Source: Burkholderiales bacterium (GTDB lineage Bacteria > Pseudomonadota > Gammaproteobacteria > Burkholderiales > Casimicrobiaceae). Taken from it: DNA of 64,000 nucleotides. The stretch is from positions 1 through 64,000 of the forward strand of contig JANXNI010000086.1 in assembly GCA_025354165.1 (NCBI GenBank). Reading direction: 5' to 3'. How positions within the stretch are numbered: position 1 is the stretch's first letter; each line of letters starts with the position of its first letter. The notes beneath the pieces were generated by a model, which did no database searches, was not told where the DNA came from, and saw only the letters and a program-made list of their open reading frames with translations. Position numbers and translations under genes: made by a program. Positions 52,349 through 61,031 of the stretch are shown one piece after another.

Positions 52349-53782
52349 GTGAACGTGGATCAATTTGACGTAGTAGTGATTGGTGGCGGCCCTGGCGGCT
52401 ATGTGGCGGCGATTCGCGCTGCGCAGTTGGGCTTTAGAGTGGCCTGTATCGACGAATGGAAGAACGCCGCTGGCAAGCCTGCGCCGGGTGGCACTTGCAC
52501 CAACGTGGGTTGCATTCCGTCGAAGGCACTGCTGCAATCCTCCGAGCATTACGACCATGCGCTGCATCACTTTGCGGAGCACGGCATCACGGTGAAGGGC
52601 GCGTCGATGGACGTCGCCAAAATGCTCTCGCGCAAAGACACTGTTGTTAAGCAGAATAACGATGGCATCCTGTATCTGTTCAAGAAAAACAAAGTCACGT
52701 TTTTCCACGGACGCGGTGCGTTTGCTGGGGCGGCGAAAGACGGCGTTTATCAGATCGATGTGACAGGCTCATCGACGGCCTCAATCACCGCAAAAAGCGT
52801 AATCCTCGCAACAGGCTCCAACGCGCGCGCACTGCCAGGCGCGGCGTTTGACGAGCAGTTGATCCTGTCGAACGACGGCGCGTTGCGCATCGGCGATGTG
52901 CCGAAGAAACTAGGCGTGATCGGCGCGGGCGTGATCGGCCTTGAGATGGGCTCGGTCTGGCGTCGCCTTGGTGCGGACGTGACCGTGCTCGAAGGCCTAC
53001 CTGCGTTTCTCGGCGCGGTCGACGAGCAAGTCGCGAAAGAAGCGCTGAAACTGTTCACCAAACAGGGTTTGAAGATCAGCCTCGGCGTGAAAGTCGGCGC
53101 GATCAAAACGGGTAAGAACGATGTGACGGTCGAGTACACGACCGCCGACGGTAAAGCTGAAAAAGCCACATTTGATCGACTCATCGTCTCGATCGGACGT
53201 GTGCCAAACACAACTGGCCTCAACGCAGATGCCGCAGGCGTGAATCTCGATGATCGTGGTTTCATTACCGTTGATGGCGACTGCAAGACCAGCGCACCGA
53301 ACGTGTGGGCCGTCGGCGACGTGGTTCGCGGCCCGATGCTGGCTCACAAGGCCGAAGAAGAAGGCGTGGCGGTTGCCGAGCGCATCGCCGGGCAACATCC
53401 GCACATCGATTTCAATTGCATCCCGTGGGTGATTTATACCTCGCCAGAAATTGCCTGGGTCGGCCAGACTGAACAGCAATTGAAGGCAGCGGGCGTTGCT
53501 TACAAAGCGGGGAGCTTCCCGTTCATGGCGAATGGTCGTGCGCGTGCGCTGGGCAACACCGACGGCTTCGTGAAGATTCTTGCCGATGCCAAGACCGACA
53601 AAGTACTGGGCATGCATGCCATTGGCCCTGTCGTTTCTGAGCTGATCGCCGAAGGCGTGATGGCGATGGAATTCGGCGCGTCATCGGAAGACATTGCGCG
53701 AATTTGTCACGCGCATCCGACGTTGTCAGAAGCGACGAAAGAGGCGGCGCTTGCCGTGGACAAACGCACTCTAAACATGTAA
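52349..53782 (+). CDS. lpdA: Dihydrolipoamide dehydrogenase (E3)
   Basis: The FAD enzyme that reoxidises the lipoyl groups of Suc[20 protein letters not shown] binds [19 protein letters not shown] has the redox disulphide, [20 protein letters not shown] binds NAD, and [13 protein letters not shown] holds the catalytic His-Glu. Length 477 is normal. It starts with GTG at 52349, or a second GTG two codons on. It is the last gene of the TCA operon before the GIY-YIG element. Confidence 0.96.
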   Translation: MNVDQFDVVVIGGGPGGYVAAIRAAQLGFRVACIDEWKNAAGKPAPGGTCTNVGCIPSKALLQSSEHYDHALHHFAEHGITVKGASMDVAKMLSRKDTVVKQNNDGILYLFKKNKVTFFHGRGAFAGAAKDGVYQIDVTGSSTASITAKSVILATGSNARALPGAAFDEQLILSNDGALRIGDVPKKLGVIGAGVIGLEMGSVWRRLGADVTVLEGLPAFLGAVDEQVAKEALKLFTKQGLKISLGVKVGAIKTGKNDVTVEYTTADGKAEKATFDRLIVSIGRVPNTTGLNADAAGVNLDDRGFITVDGDCKTSAPNVWAVGDVVRGPMLAHKAEEEGVAVAERIAGQHPHIDFNCIPWVIYTSPEIAWVGQTEQQLKAAGVAYKAGSFPFMANGRARALGNTDGFVKILADAKTDKVLGMHAIGPVVSELIAEGVMAMEFGASSEDIARICHAHPTLSEATKEAALAVDKRTLNM

Positions 53783-53788
53783 CAAGCT

Positions 53789-54135
53789 GTCATTCCCGCT
53801 AAGGCGGGAATCCAGACCGTGAACTGTGCCGTCTATTTACTCGCCAGCGAACGCAACGGTGCGCTTTATGTCGGCGTGACGTCAGATTTGGTGAAACGCA
53901 TCTACGAGCACAAACGCGATTTGGCAGATGGATTCACGAAAAAGTACGGCATAAAGATGCTGGTATGGTTTGAAATGACCAACGACATTTCTATTGCGAT
54001 AACCAGAGAAAAACAGATCAAGAAAGGGAATCGTCTTTGGAAACTGCGCCTTGTTGATCAAAGTAATCCGGAGTGGTGTGATCTGTATTTCGACATCGTG
54101 GGCTAAGTCTGGATTCCCGCCTTCGCGGGAACGAC
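53789..54135. mobile_element. Candidate mobile unit: GIY-YIG gene enclosed by 29-bp terminal inverted repeats
   Basis: The left end (53789-53817) opens GTCATTCCCGCTAAGGCGGG and ends CAGAC; the right end (54107-54135) is its inverted copy with 27 of 29 bases matching. Each end contains the core ATTCCC, eight bases and GGGAA(T/C), the form of the dRS3-type palindromes of Neisseria. The nuclease gene starts 1 bp after the left repeat and its stop abuts the right one. The whole unit is 347 bp, 6 bp after the lpd stop. I see no clear target duplication. Confidence 0.7.
53819..54106 (+). CDS. GIY-YIG family nuclease (COG2827 type)
   Basis: A 95-residue single-domain GIY-YIG nuclease. The two strands are AVYLLAS and ALYVGVT (GIY and YIG positions), followed by the Arg/His helix DLVKRIYEHKRD and the Glu at AITREKQIKKGNRLWK, with all expected active-site residues present. 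The start is GTG at 53819, directly after the repeat, whose GGGAA could serve as a ribosome binding site. It is intact and looks functional. It may act on DNA in repeat palindromes. Such stand-alone COG2827 genes have no assigned role. Confidence 0.9.
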   Translation: MNCAVYLLASERNGALYVGVTSDLVKRIYEHKRDLADGFTKKYGIKMLVWFEMTNDISIAITREKQIKKGNRLWKLRLVDQSNPEWCDLYFDIVG

Positions 54136-54160
54136 AAGAAATTTAGATTGCAGTAGTTTC

Positions 54161-55276
54161 ATGCTCCAAACCCTCGAAAAACTCACCGCCGAACGCGGCA
54201 TTACGCTTGACGAAGCGCAGCAGCGTGCGGCGGCTCGTTTGGCGCAGCTTAACGACGAGCTGACAGCATTCCGCAATAAGCGCGCGTCGCTGCTTGGGCG
54301 CGTATTTGCACGACCGGAAGTGCCGAAAGGTGTTTACCTTTACGGTGGCGTCGGGCGTGGCAAGAGTTTTTTGATGGATGCGTTTTATGGCGCATCGAAA
54401 ATTCGCCGAAAGACGCGCGTCCACTTCCACGCCTTCATGCGCAGCGTGCATGCGGATTTGCGCACGCTCAAGCATGAAGCCGACCCACTGGTTGCGGTCG
54501 CCGAGCATCTGGCCGAAAAATATCGGCTGATCTGTTTCGATGAGTTTCACGTGAGCGACATTGCCGACGCAATGATTCTCGGGCGATTGCTGTCGAACTG
54601 TTTTGATCTTGGCATCGTATTTGTGATGACCTCAAACTATGCGCCGGATCAGCTCTATCCCGAAGGCTTGCAGCGGCAAAATTTTGTGCCGACGATTGTG
54701 CTGATCAAGGACAGCATGGACGTGGTTCAGGTCGATAGCGGCGTAGATTATCGCCGACGCACGCTGGAGCAGGACAGCGTTTATCACGCGCCATTGACGC
54801 CCGAAACCGATGCCAAACTGGCTGCGACGTTCGCGCGGCTGGCCACGGGAAAAATATCCACCGACAAATCCATCACGCTGCTAGGCCGCGAAATTGCGCT
54901 GCGCAAGCGTGCCGATGGCGTGATCTGGTTTGATTTTGCTGCGCTCTGCGAAACACCGCGCTCGCAGAACGATTACCTCGAACTGGCCGAAGCGAATCAC
55001 ACGTTAATTCTGTCCAACGTGCCGGTGTTGGGCAGCAAAGACAGCAACGTGATTCGCCGATTTACGCTGCTCGTCGACGTACTCTACGACCACCGTGTGA
55101 AGCTGATCATGAGTGCCGCCGCGTCACTCACGGAAATTTCGAAGGTGGATGAAAGCGTGAAAGATAGCGACACGCGGCGCGTGCTCACCGAGTTCTCGCG
55201 CACCACATCCCGTCTTACCGAAATGCAGAGCGCTGAATACATGAGCGAAGCGCACTTGCCGTCGCTGATGCGCTGA
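54161..55276 (+). CDS. zapE: Cell division ATPase ZapE (AFG1 family)
   Basis: An AAA-type ATPase of 371 residues. Walker A is YGGVGRGKSFLMD, Walker B LICFDEFHVSDIADAM, and the sensor region is FVMTSNYAPDQLYPEGLQR. RFTLLVDVLYDHRVKLIMSA is typical of AFG1/ZapE. E. coli ZapE acts on the FtsZ ring under stress. It follows the nuclease element after 54 bp and has no clear operon partner. Length is normal. Confidence 0.95.
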   Translation: MLQTLEKLTAERGITLDEAQQRAAARLAQLNDELTAFRNKRASLLGRVFARPEVPKGVYLYGGVGRGKSFLMDAFYGASKIRRKTRVHFHAFMRSVHADLRTLKHEADPLVAVAEHLAEKYRLICFDEFHVSDIADAMILGRLLSNCFDLGIVFVMTSNYAPDQLYPEGLQRQNFVPTIVLIKDSMDVVQVDSGVDYRRRTLEQDSVYHAPLTPETDAKLAATFARLATGKISTDKSITLLGREIALRKRADGVIWFDFAALCETPRSQNDYLELAEANHTLILSNVPVLGSKDSNVIRRFTLLVDVLYDHRVKLIMSAAASLTEISKVDESVKDSDTRRVLTEFSRTTSRLTEMQSAEYMSEAHLPSLMR

Positions 55277-55284
55277 GGTTCGGA

Positions 55285-55402
55285 TCAGCTTTGCGCTGAA
55301 ACGGCGTTTACGCTAGGGTTGCGTCGATAAAACGTGGCTTATCGACTATCCGATATTTGAACGGAAAGCCCAAATGCAGCGGGGCTTCTGGCCAAAAGCT
55401 GA
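55285..55402. repeat. ERIC-like 118-bp palindromic repeat, copy 6
   Basis: This lies between zapE and the DUF2065 gene, which converge. It opens TCAGCTTTGCGCTGAAACGG, closes TGGCCAAAAGCTGA, and has two inner halves, GCGTCGATAAAACG and GCTTATCGACTATC. It starts 8 bp past zapE and ends 19 bp before the DUF2065 stop. Confidence 0.75.
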
Positions 55403-55421
55403 ACCGCCAAGTCCGCGATCC

Positions 55422-55613
55422 TTAACTCAATACTGCGACGGTAATCCAGTACGCAATCAGCCCGACGACGATGGAAAGCAGCCCGACCATGCGTAGCTGC
55501 CCGTCGTTGAACTGGGCAACCTTCATCATCGTTTCCCGCCAGACTTTCGGTGCGAGAAAGGGCAGCAAGCCTTCGATGACGAGCACCAGACAGAGCGCGG
55601 CGAAGATTTCCAA
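55422..55613 (-). CDS. DUF2065 small membrane protein (YjeT-like)
   Basis: A 63-residue protein with two membrane segments (EIFAALCLVLVIEGLLPFLAP and LRMVGLLSIVVGLIAYWITV). DUF2065 (YjeT) is regularly next to hflC, as here (33 bp downstream of it). Its role is not known. The typical next genes hisZ and purA are not present; the operon ends here. Confidence 0.9.
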   Translation of the reverse strand: MEIFAALCLVLVIEGLLPFLAPKVWRETMMKVAQFNDGQLRMVGLLSIVVGLIAYWITVAVLS

Positions 55614-55646
55614 TTCAGGATTTGCCGAGGGTCAACAAGTCGGGCA

Positions 55647-56519
55647 TCACTTGCCTTTGCCGCCGTTCTTCAAGAACTTGAAGAAATCTGCACTGGGGTC
55701 AAGCACCATGACATCAGACTTGCTCTTGAACGTCGCTTTGTACGCTTCCAGGCTGCGGTAGAACGAGTAGAACTCAGCGTTCTGACCGTACGCTGCGCTG
55801 TAAATCGCTGCTGCTTTTGCGTCGCCCGAACCCTGCATCTCCTGAGCTTTTTTGTACGCGTCGGCGAGGATGACCTGAGCCTGTTTGTCGGCATCGGCCT
55901 TGATTCGTTCGCCTTCGGCAGCACCCGTAGAGCGCAATTCAGCGGCCACGCGCTGGCGCTCGGAGCGCATACGATCAAATACGCGGGTGGAGACCGAGTC
56001 GTCAAAGTCAACCCGCTTCAGGCGAACGTCGATGATCGTCACGCCGATTTTCTTGGCGTCGACTTCGGCAGATTTACGCACTTCAGTCATGAATTTTTCA
56101 CGGTCACCGGAGATGACCTCCTGCAACGTGCGACGACCGAACTCTTCGCGCAACAATGAGGTCACAGTTTGCCCGATGCGCCGTTCGGCCTGCTTTTCGT
56201 CGCCACCGACGGCACGATAAAACTCGCGCGCGTCGGAGATTTGCCACTTCACGAACGAATCAACCTGAACCGGCTGATTACCGGCGGTGTTGAATCGCTC
56301 TGGCTCGGGGGTGTCCAGCGTGAGGATTTGCTTACTGTATTTGCTGACCGATTGAATAAACGGAATCTTGAAATGCAGACCCGGTTGATCCTTGATGGAC
56401 ACGACTTCGCCCAACTGGCGAACCATCGCGAATTCGCGCTCGTCGACGGAGAACAGGGTTTGCGAGAAAGCAAACAGCGCGACGAGAAAGGCGGTGAGGA
56501 CGGGAGCAATTTTGTTCAT
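55647..56519 (-). CDS. hflC: HflC, FtsH modulator
   Basis: An SPFH-domain membrane protein that with HflK forms a large cage around FtsH. The N-terminal helix is PVLTAFLVALFAFSQTLFSV, then VDEREFAMVRQLGEVV. The SPFH core has IDVRLKRVDFDDSVSTRVFD and the C-terminal coil ADAYKKAQEMQGSGDAKA. Length 290 is typical. It overlaps no gene but is only 17 bp after hflK. Confidence 0.95.
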   Translation of the reverse strand: MNKIAPVLTAFLVALFAFSQTLFSVDEREFAMVRQLGEVVSIKDQPGLHFKIPFIQSVSKYSKQILTLDTPEPERFNTAGNQPVQVDSFVKWQISDAREFYRAVGGDEKQAERRIGQTVTSLLREEFGRRTLQEVISGDREKFMTEVRKSAEVDAKKIGVTIIDVRLKRVDFDDSVSTRVFDRMRSERQRVAAELRSTGAAEGERIKADADKQAQVILADAYKKAQEMQGSGDAKAAAIYSAAYGQNAEFYSFYRSLEAYKATFKSKSDVMVLDPSADFFKFLKNGGKGK

Positions 56520-56536
56520 GTTTTTGTCAGCGCCTG

Positions 56537-57940
56537 CTATCTTGATTCGCGACCGCCGCGCGTGGTGTCGCGCGTGGAGTTTCGGTTGATCGGAGATTCG
56601 ACGGCGGCGGCCGGGTCAGGCAATGCAGGACGGGTCGCTTCGGGTAGCGCGGCAGGTGCTGCTGCGGCGGAACGCGTGCTGTCCATCAGTTTGTCGAGTG
56701 GCAGATACAGCAGGCTCTGCCCTGCCTTTTGATCGACCAGAATTTTGCTTGTGTTGCCGAGAACAGACTGCATCATGTCGATGTAGAGGCGTTCGCGTGT
56801 GACAGCGGGCGCCTTGTTGTACTCAGCAACGACCGATGTGAAGCGCGAGGCATCACCTTGTGCACGCGTCAGCACGCTTTGCTCGTAGCCAGACGCTTCT
56901 TCCAGCAACCGCGACGAACGTCCGCGCGCCTCAGGGATCACGCGGTTGGCGTAAGACTGGCCTTCGTTGACCTGACGGTCACGATCCTGTTGCGCTTTCA
57001 CGACGTCCTGAAACGCCTCGATGACGGCTTCCGGTGCCGCAACAGCCTGCAGGTTCAACTTGCTGATCGTGATGCCGGTGCCGTAGAGATCGAGCAGTTG
57101 CTGCATCATTTTTTGCGTCGCACCGGCGAACTCCTCGCGGCCCTGGTTGAGCAGGAAGTCCATCTTGCGCTTGCCAACGACTTCACGCATGGCAGTCTCG
57201 GCGGCCTGTACCACGGCTTGATCCGGATTGCGGTGATTGAACAGGAAGGCTCTGGCATCAGACAACGTGTATTGCACGGCGAACGCGATGTCGATGATGT
57301 TCAAGTCTTCCGTCAACATCTGCGCCTGTTTGGCGTCGCGATTTTTGCTGGTGCCTTTGAAGCCGATTTCGACCGAGCGCACCTGATTTAAATTGATGAT
57401 GGTGCGTGTTTCGACCGGCCAAGGGAAATGCCAGCGCGGGCCAGCCTCGGTGGTCTCCACGTACTTACCGAAACGCTGCACGATGCCGCGCTTGCCCTCG
57501 TCAACGATGTAGAAACCGGTTGCGAGCCACAGCAGCACGCCAATGATGGCCGCGATGATGAGGCCACCAGCGGCAAATTTTGGGCTAATGGAGGGAAAAG
57601 TCGGGCCACCGCCGCCGGATGAGCCAGCGGGGCGTTTGCCGCCTTTTTTGCCGCCGAAAAGCTCGCCAACGCGATCGTTGACCTTTTTCATGAGCTCGTC
57701 GAGGTCGGGCGGGCCACCGGAGCCACCGCTGCGCCCACCGTTATTACCCGAGGGCGGAGGTGGCGTTGGCGACGCGGGCGGAGGCGAAGCGGCTGGCTTG
57801 TCACCGTCACTCCCGCTGGTATCGGCACTTGGGCCTTTGCCAGAATCGCTACCGGGCTTGCGGCCCCATTGCGGATCGTTCAGCGAGAGCTTGATTTGGT
57901 CCCAGAGCGCAAAGAGGGAATTGCTGGATTGGGTTTTCAT
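56537..57940 (-). CDS. hflK: HflK, FtsH modulator
   Basis: SPFH partner of HflC, 467 residues. The N-terminal 110 residues are Gly/Pro-rich cytoplasmic linker (SPTPPPPSGNNGGRSGGSGG), then one membrane helix (GLIIAAIIGVLLWLATGFYIV) and VDEGKRGIVQRFGKYVETTE. The SPFH domain reads LKLNLQAVAAPEAVIEAFQD near its end. The C-terminus is Ala/Pro-rich. It is 14 bp after hflX, in the same operon. Confidence 0.95.
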   Translation of the reverse strand: MKTQSSNSLFALWDQIKLSLNDPQWGRKPGSDSGKGPSADTSGSDGDKPAASPPPASPTPPPPSGNNGGRSGGSGGPPDLDELMKKVNDRVGELFGGKKGGKRPAGSSGGGGPTFPSISPKFAAGGLIIAAIIGVLLWLATGFYIVDEGKRGIVQRFGKYVETTEAGPRWHFPWPVETRTIINLNQVRSVEIGFKGTSKNRDAKQAQMLTEDLNIIDIAFAVQYTLSDARAFLFNHRNPDQAVVQAAETAMREVVGKRKMDFLLNQGREEFAGATQKMMQQLLDLYGTGITISKLNLQAVAAPEAVIEAFQDVVKAQQDRDRQVNEGQSYANRVIPEARGRSSRLLEEASGYEQSVLTRAQGDASRFTSVVAEYNKAPAVTRERLYIDMMQSVLGNTSKILVDQKAGQSLLYLPLDKLMDSTRSAAAAPAALPEATRPALPDPAAAVESPINRNSTRDTTRGGRESR

Positions 57941-57954
57941 TCTTATGAAAGTAT

Positions 57955-59121
57955 TTATTGTGCCGCTGCGGCTTGATCTTGACTGGCCTCAAAGCCTGCC
58001 GTGTAATCGGTACTTTGGCGCGGAAAGCGCGCTTGCAAGACCGCGCGCAATTCAGGAATACCCGCACCGGTTTTCGACGAGACAAAAACGCGTCGCGCCT
58101 GCCCGATGTCATCGGTTTCAACGCGTCCGGCGTCGCTGCCCAGCCCAAGCAAGTCACATTTGTTGACGATGATGAGCTGCGGGATTTCGGCTGCTCCGAT
58201 TTCTTCAAGCACAAGATTCACGGCCTCGATTTGCTGGTCGCGCTGATCGCTCGCACCGTCGACGACATGCAGCAGCAGGTCGGCCTCGACGGCTTCAAGC
58301 AAGGTGGCTTTGAAAGCGTCAACTAGTTCATGCGGCAAATCGCGCACGAAGCCTACAGTGTCAGAAACGACCAGCGGCTGTGCGTCGGCGACGTAGAGTT
58401 TGCGAACGGTAGTGTCCAACGTGGCAAACAATTGATCAGCGGCGTAAGTCCCGGCGGCAGTCAAACGATTGAAGAGCGTGCTTTTACCGGCGTTGGTGTA
58501 GCCAACGATAGCAATCGAAATGGTGCGTGAGCGTTCACGACGGCGGCGCTGCGTCTGTCGCTGCTTATCGACCTTTTCGAGCCGCTCCTTGAGCGCGCGA
58601 ATCTTGAGTGTGATGAGGCTCTTGTCAATTTCGAGCTGCTTCTCACCGGGGCCACGCATGCCGATACCACCGCGCTGCCGCTCAAGATGCGACCAGCCGC
58701 GAACGAGCCGCGTGGACATGTGTTCGAGCTGCGCCAGCTCCACGGCCAGCTTGCCTTCAGCGCTGCGGGCGCGCATGGCAAAAATGTCGAGAATCAGCGA
58801 GCGCCGGTCGATGACGCGGCAGGACAGCGCTTTTTCGAGATTGCGCTCTTGAGCGCCGGACAGCGTGTGATTGAAGATGACGAGTTCGGCAGATTGCGCA
58901 GCGCAGGCGGCACCGATCTCCTCAACTTTGCCTTTTCCGGCGTAAAGCGCGGGATCGGGACGATCACGGCGTCCAGTGATGACATCTGCTGTATCTGCGC
59001 CCGCGCTTGACGCGAGGGATTTCAATTCTTCGATGTCATCGGTCATCGGTGCCTTGCCAAAGGCAAGTTGCACCAAAACTGCACGGTCATTTCCGGCGTG
59101 ACGATCAAACATCTCGGCCAA
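57955..59121 (-). CDS. hflX: HflX GTPase
   Basis: A ribosome-splitting GTPase, 388 residues. The N-terminal HflX domain has RDRPDPALYAGKGKVEEIG and LEHMSTRLVRGWSHLERQR followed by GGIGMRGPGEKQLEIDK. The G domain has [14 protein letters not shown] (G1), DTVGFVRDLPHELVDAFK (G3) and VNKCD (G4). Its gene lies 44 bp after hfq, as in many proteobacteria. Confidence 0.96.
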   Translation of the reverse strand: MAEMFDRHAGNDRAVLVQLAFGKAPMTDDIEELKSLASSAGADTADVITGRRDRPDPALYAGKGKVEEIGAACAAQSAELVIFNHTLSGAQERNLEKALSCRVIDRRSLILDIFAMRARSAEGKLAVELAQLEHMSTRLVRGWSHLERQRGGIGMRGPGEKQLEIDKSLITLKIRALKERLEKVDKQRQTQRRRRERSRTISIAIVGYTNAGKSTLFNRLTAAGTYAADQLFATLDTTVRKLYVADAQPLVVSDTVGFVRDLPHELVDAFKATLLEAVEADLLLHVVDGASDQRDQQIEAVNLVLEEIGAAEIPQLIIVNKCDLLGLGSDAGRVETDDIGQARRVFVSSKTGAGIPELRAVLQARFPRQSTDYTAGFEASQDQAAAAQ

Positions 59122-59165
59122 CCAAAATGAGGCTATCTACGCCAGAAAGACGCGCCCGCGTGACT

Positions 59166-59405
59166 TTACTCAGATGCTTCGTCTCCGTGCGGAATATTCA
59201 CTGCGCGCGCAGGAACGATCGTGGAAATGGCGTGTTTGTAGACCATCTGGGTGACGGTATTTTTGAGGAGGACGACGTACTGGTCGAAAGACTCAACCTG
59301 ACCCTGCAACTTGATGCCGTTGACAAGGTAGATGGAGACCTGAACGTGCTCTTTGCGCAGTGTGTTCAGGAACGGGTCTTGTAGGGATTGCCCTTTGTTG
59401 CTCAT
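59166..59405 (-). CDS. hfq: RNA chaperone Hfq
   Basis: A 79-residue Sm-like protein. [20 protein letters not shown] is Sm1 with the distal and proximal RNA-binding residues, and [20 protein letters not shown] is Sm2 with the YKHA end. It promotes pairing of small RNAs with mRNA. The short acidic C-terminus GDEASE matches betaproteobacterial Hfq rather than the long E. coli tail. Confidence 0.97.
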   Translation of the reverse strand: MSNKGQSLQDPFLNTLRKEHVQVSIYLVNGIKLQGQVESFDQYVVLLKNTVTQMVYKHAISTIVPARAVNIPHGDEASE

Positions 59406-59523
59406 TTCTTATTCTCCGAAATTCTTGTTGGATGGTACTTCACAGCGACACTCGCCAACCGTGCCCACTCAGGGTTCAGATGGTGACGGAGACAGGAAGT
59501 TCAAGCCAACCGCGCCGAGACTG

Positions 59524-60948
59524 CTAGCGCTTGCGACGACCTGATTTGTCATCCTCCGCATACGGATTATGCCCCGTACGCAACTCAAGTCGTACCGGTG
59601 TGCCCTTGAGTTCGAAGTAATCCAGAAAAAAACGCTCCAGATAGCGCGTATACATGTCCGACAATTTGTTGAGCGAGGTGCCATGAATCACCACCACAGG
59701 CGGGTTGCTGCCGCCCTGATGGGCGTAGCGCAGCTTCGGGCGGATGGTGCCAGCGCGCGGTGGTTGCTGCTTCACCATTGCCTCTTGCAGGGCGCGCGTG
59801 AGCTTCGGGGTCGGTAGCTTTTTGAACGCGGCGGCATGGGCGCGATTGGCCGTGGCCATGATCTTGTCGAGGCCCTGTTTTGCGGTGGCGGACGTCGTCA
59901 CCGTCTCGGCGTAATCGACGAAATAAAGTTTGCGGGTGACGTCGTCATTGATGATTTTGCGCGCGTCTGAATCGGCGGCGTCCCATTTATTGATACAGAT
60001 CACGAGTGCGCGGCCTGCATCCTGAATGAACGATGCGAGTTGCACGTCATGATCGCTGATGCCCGCCGTCGCGTCGACCACAAAGATCACGACGTTGGCG
60101 TCTTCGATGGCTTGCAGCGTTTTGATGACCGAGAATTTCTCGATGGCTTCGGTCGTCTTGCCGCGCTTGCGAATCCCCGCGGTGTCGATCAGCGTGTAAT
60201 CGCGCTTTTTGTAGGTGAAATCGAGATAAATCGAGTCGCGCGTGGTGCCCGGCTGGTCGAACGCAATCACGCGCTCCTCGCCGAGGAGTGCATTCACCAG
60301 CGTGCTCTTGCCGACGTTAGGATGACCAACGACTGCGATTTTGGTGCGCGGTGGGGGTTCGGGCTGGAACTCGGGCTCCTCGCCTTCTTCCCCTTCCGCC
60401 AACGGCTTTGCGGGCTGCTTTTCAACCGCCACAACTTCCGGTTCAGGTGCTACCGGAGCTTGCTCCTCCAGCACCATCTCAATCAAAGCGCTAACGCGAT
60501 CACCTTGAGTCGCCGAAATCGCGTACGGATCGCCGATACCCAGCTCGTAGAACTCAGCGGTGACGCGTGCATCATTCATGCCTTCGGTCTTGTTGACCGC
60601 GAGGTAAATCGAGCGACCGCGTTTGCGCAACAAATCAGCGATACGCGCGTCCTGAGGTGTGACACCAGCACGACCGTCCACCAGAAAAATAACGACGTCA
60701 GCTTCGTCCAGCGCCTGCAACGTCTGCCGTGCCATTTCCTTGAGGATGCCTTCTTTCGCTACCGGCTCGAAACCGCCGGTATCGATGACCACAAATTTGC
60801 GGTCGCCCATGTGGCCCTGACCATACTGGCGGTCACGCGTGAGGCCGGGGAAGTCAGCGACCAGCGCATTGCGCGAACGCGTCAGCCGGTTAAAGAGCGT
60901 GCTCTTCCCGACATTGGGGCGTCCGACGAGGGCGATGGTGGGGAGCAT
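59524..60948 (-). CDS. der: Ribosome biogenesis GTPase Der
   Basis: Der (EngA) has two GTPase domains in tandem, here [20 protein letters not shown] and [20 protein letters not shown], with [23 protein letters not shown] and INKWDAA motifs. The C-terminal KH-like domain ends KKRKSGRR-like. A Glu/Pro-rich insert ([17 protein letters not shown]) lies between the two domains. It acts in 50S assembly and is normally essential. Confidence 0.96.
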   Translation of the reverse strand: MLPTIALVGRPNVGKSTLFNRLTRSRNALVADFPGLTRDRQYGQGHMGDRKFVVIDTGGFEPVAKEGILKEMARQTLQALDEADVVIFLVDGRAGVTPQDARIADLLRKRGRSIYLAVNKTEGMNDARVTAEFYELGIGDPYAISATQGDRVSALIEMVLEEQAPVAPEPEVVAVEKQPAKPLAEGEEGEEPEFQPEPPPRTKIAVVGHPNVGKSTLVNALLGEERVIAFDQPGTTRDSIYLDFTYKKRDYTLIDTAGIRKRGKTTEAIEKFSVIKTLQAIEDANVVIFVVDATAGISDHDVQLASFIQDAGRALVICINKWDAADSDARKIINDDVTRKLYFVDYAETVTTSATAKQGLDKIMATANRAHAAAFKKLPTPKLTRALQEAMVKQQPPRAGTIRPKLRYAHQGGSNPPVVVIHGTSLNKLSDMYTRYLERFFLDYFELKGTPVRLELRTGHNPYAEDDKSGRRKR

Positions 60949-61031
60949 TGTCTAGGGCCTGTCACTGTCGGAAATAGAGGGGCTGTTTTGCCGGGCGTCA
61001 GTGCTGAGGCCCGCGTGGGTCAGTCGCGCGA

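Noticed and set aside
42794-53782. Separate regulation of each TCA gene set by internal terminators
   Set aside because: The hairpins at 47769 and 50665 lack U runs; they look like repeats, so a mostly continuous transcript is more likely.
53782-54138. ACAAG on both sides of the GIY-YIG unit as a target-site duplication
   Set aside because: The right copy overlaps the terminal repeat and the left one is two bases outside it, so the borders do not agree; five bases is easily chance.
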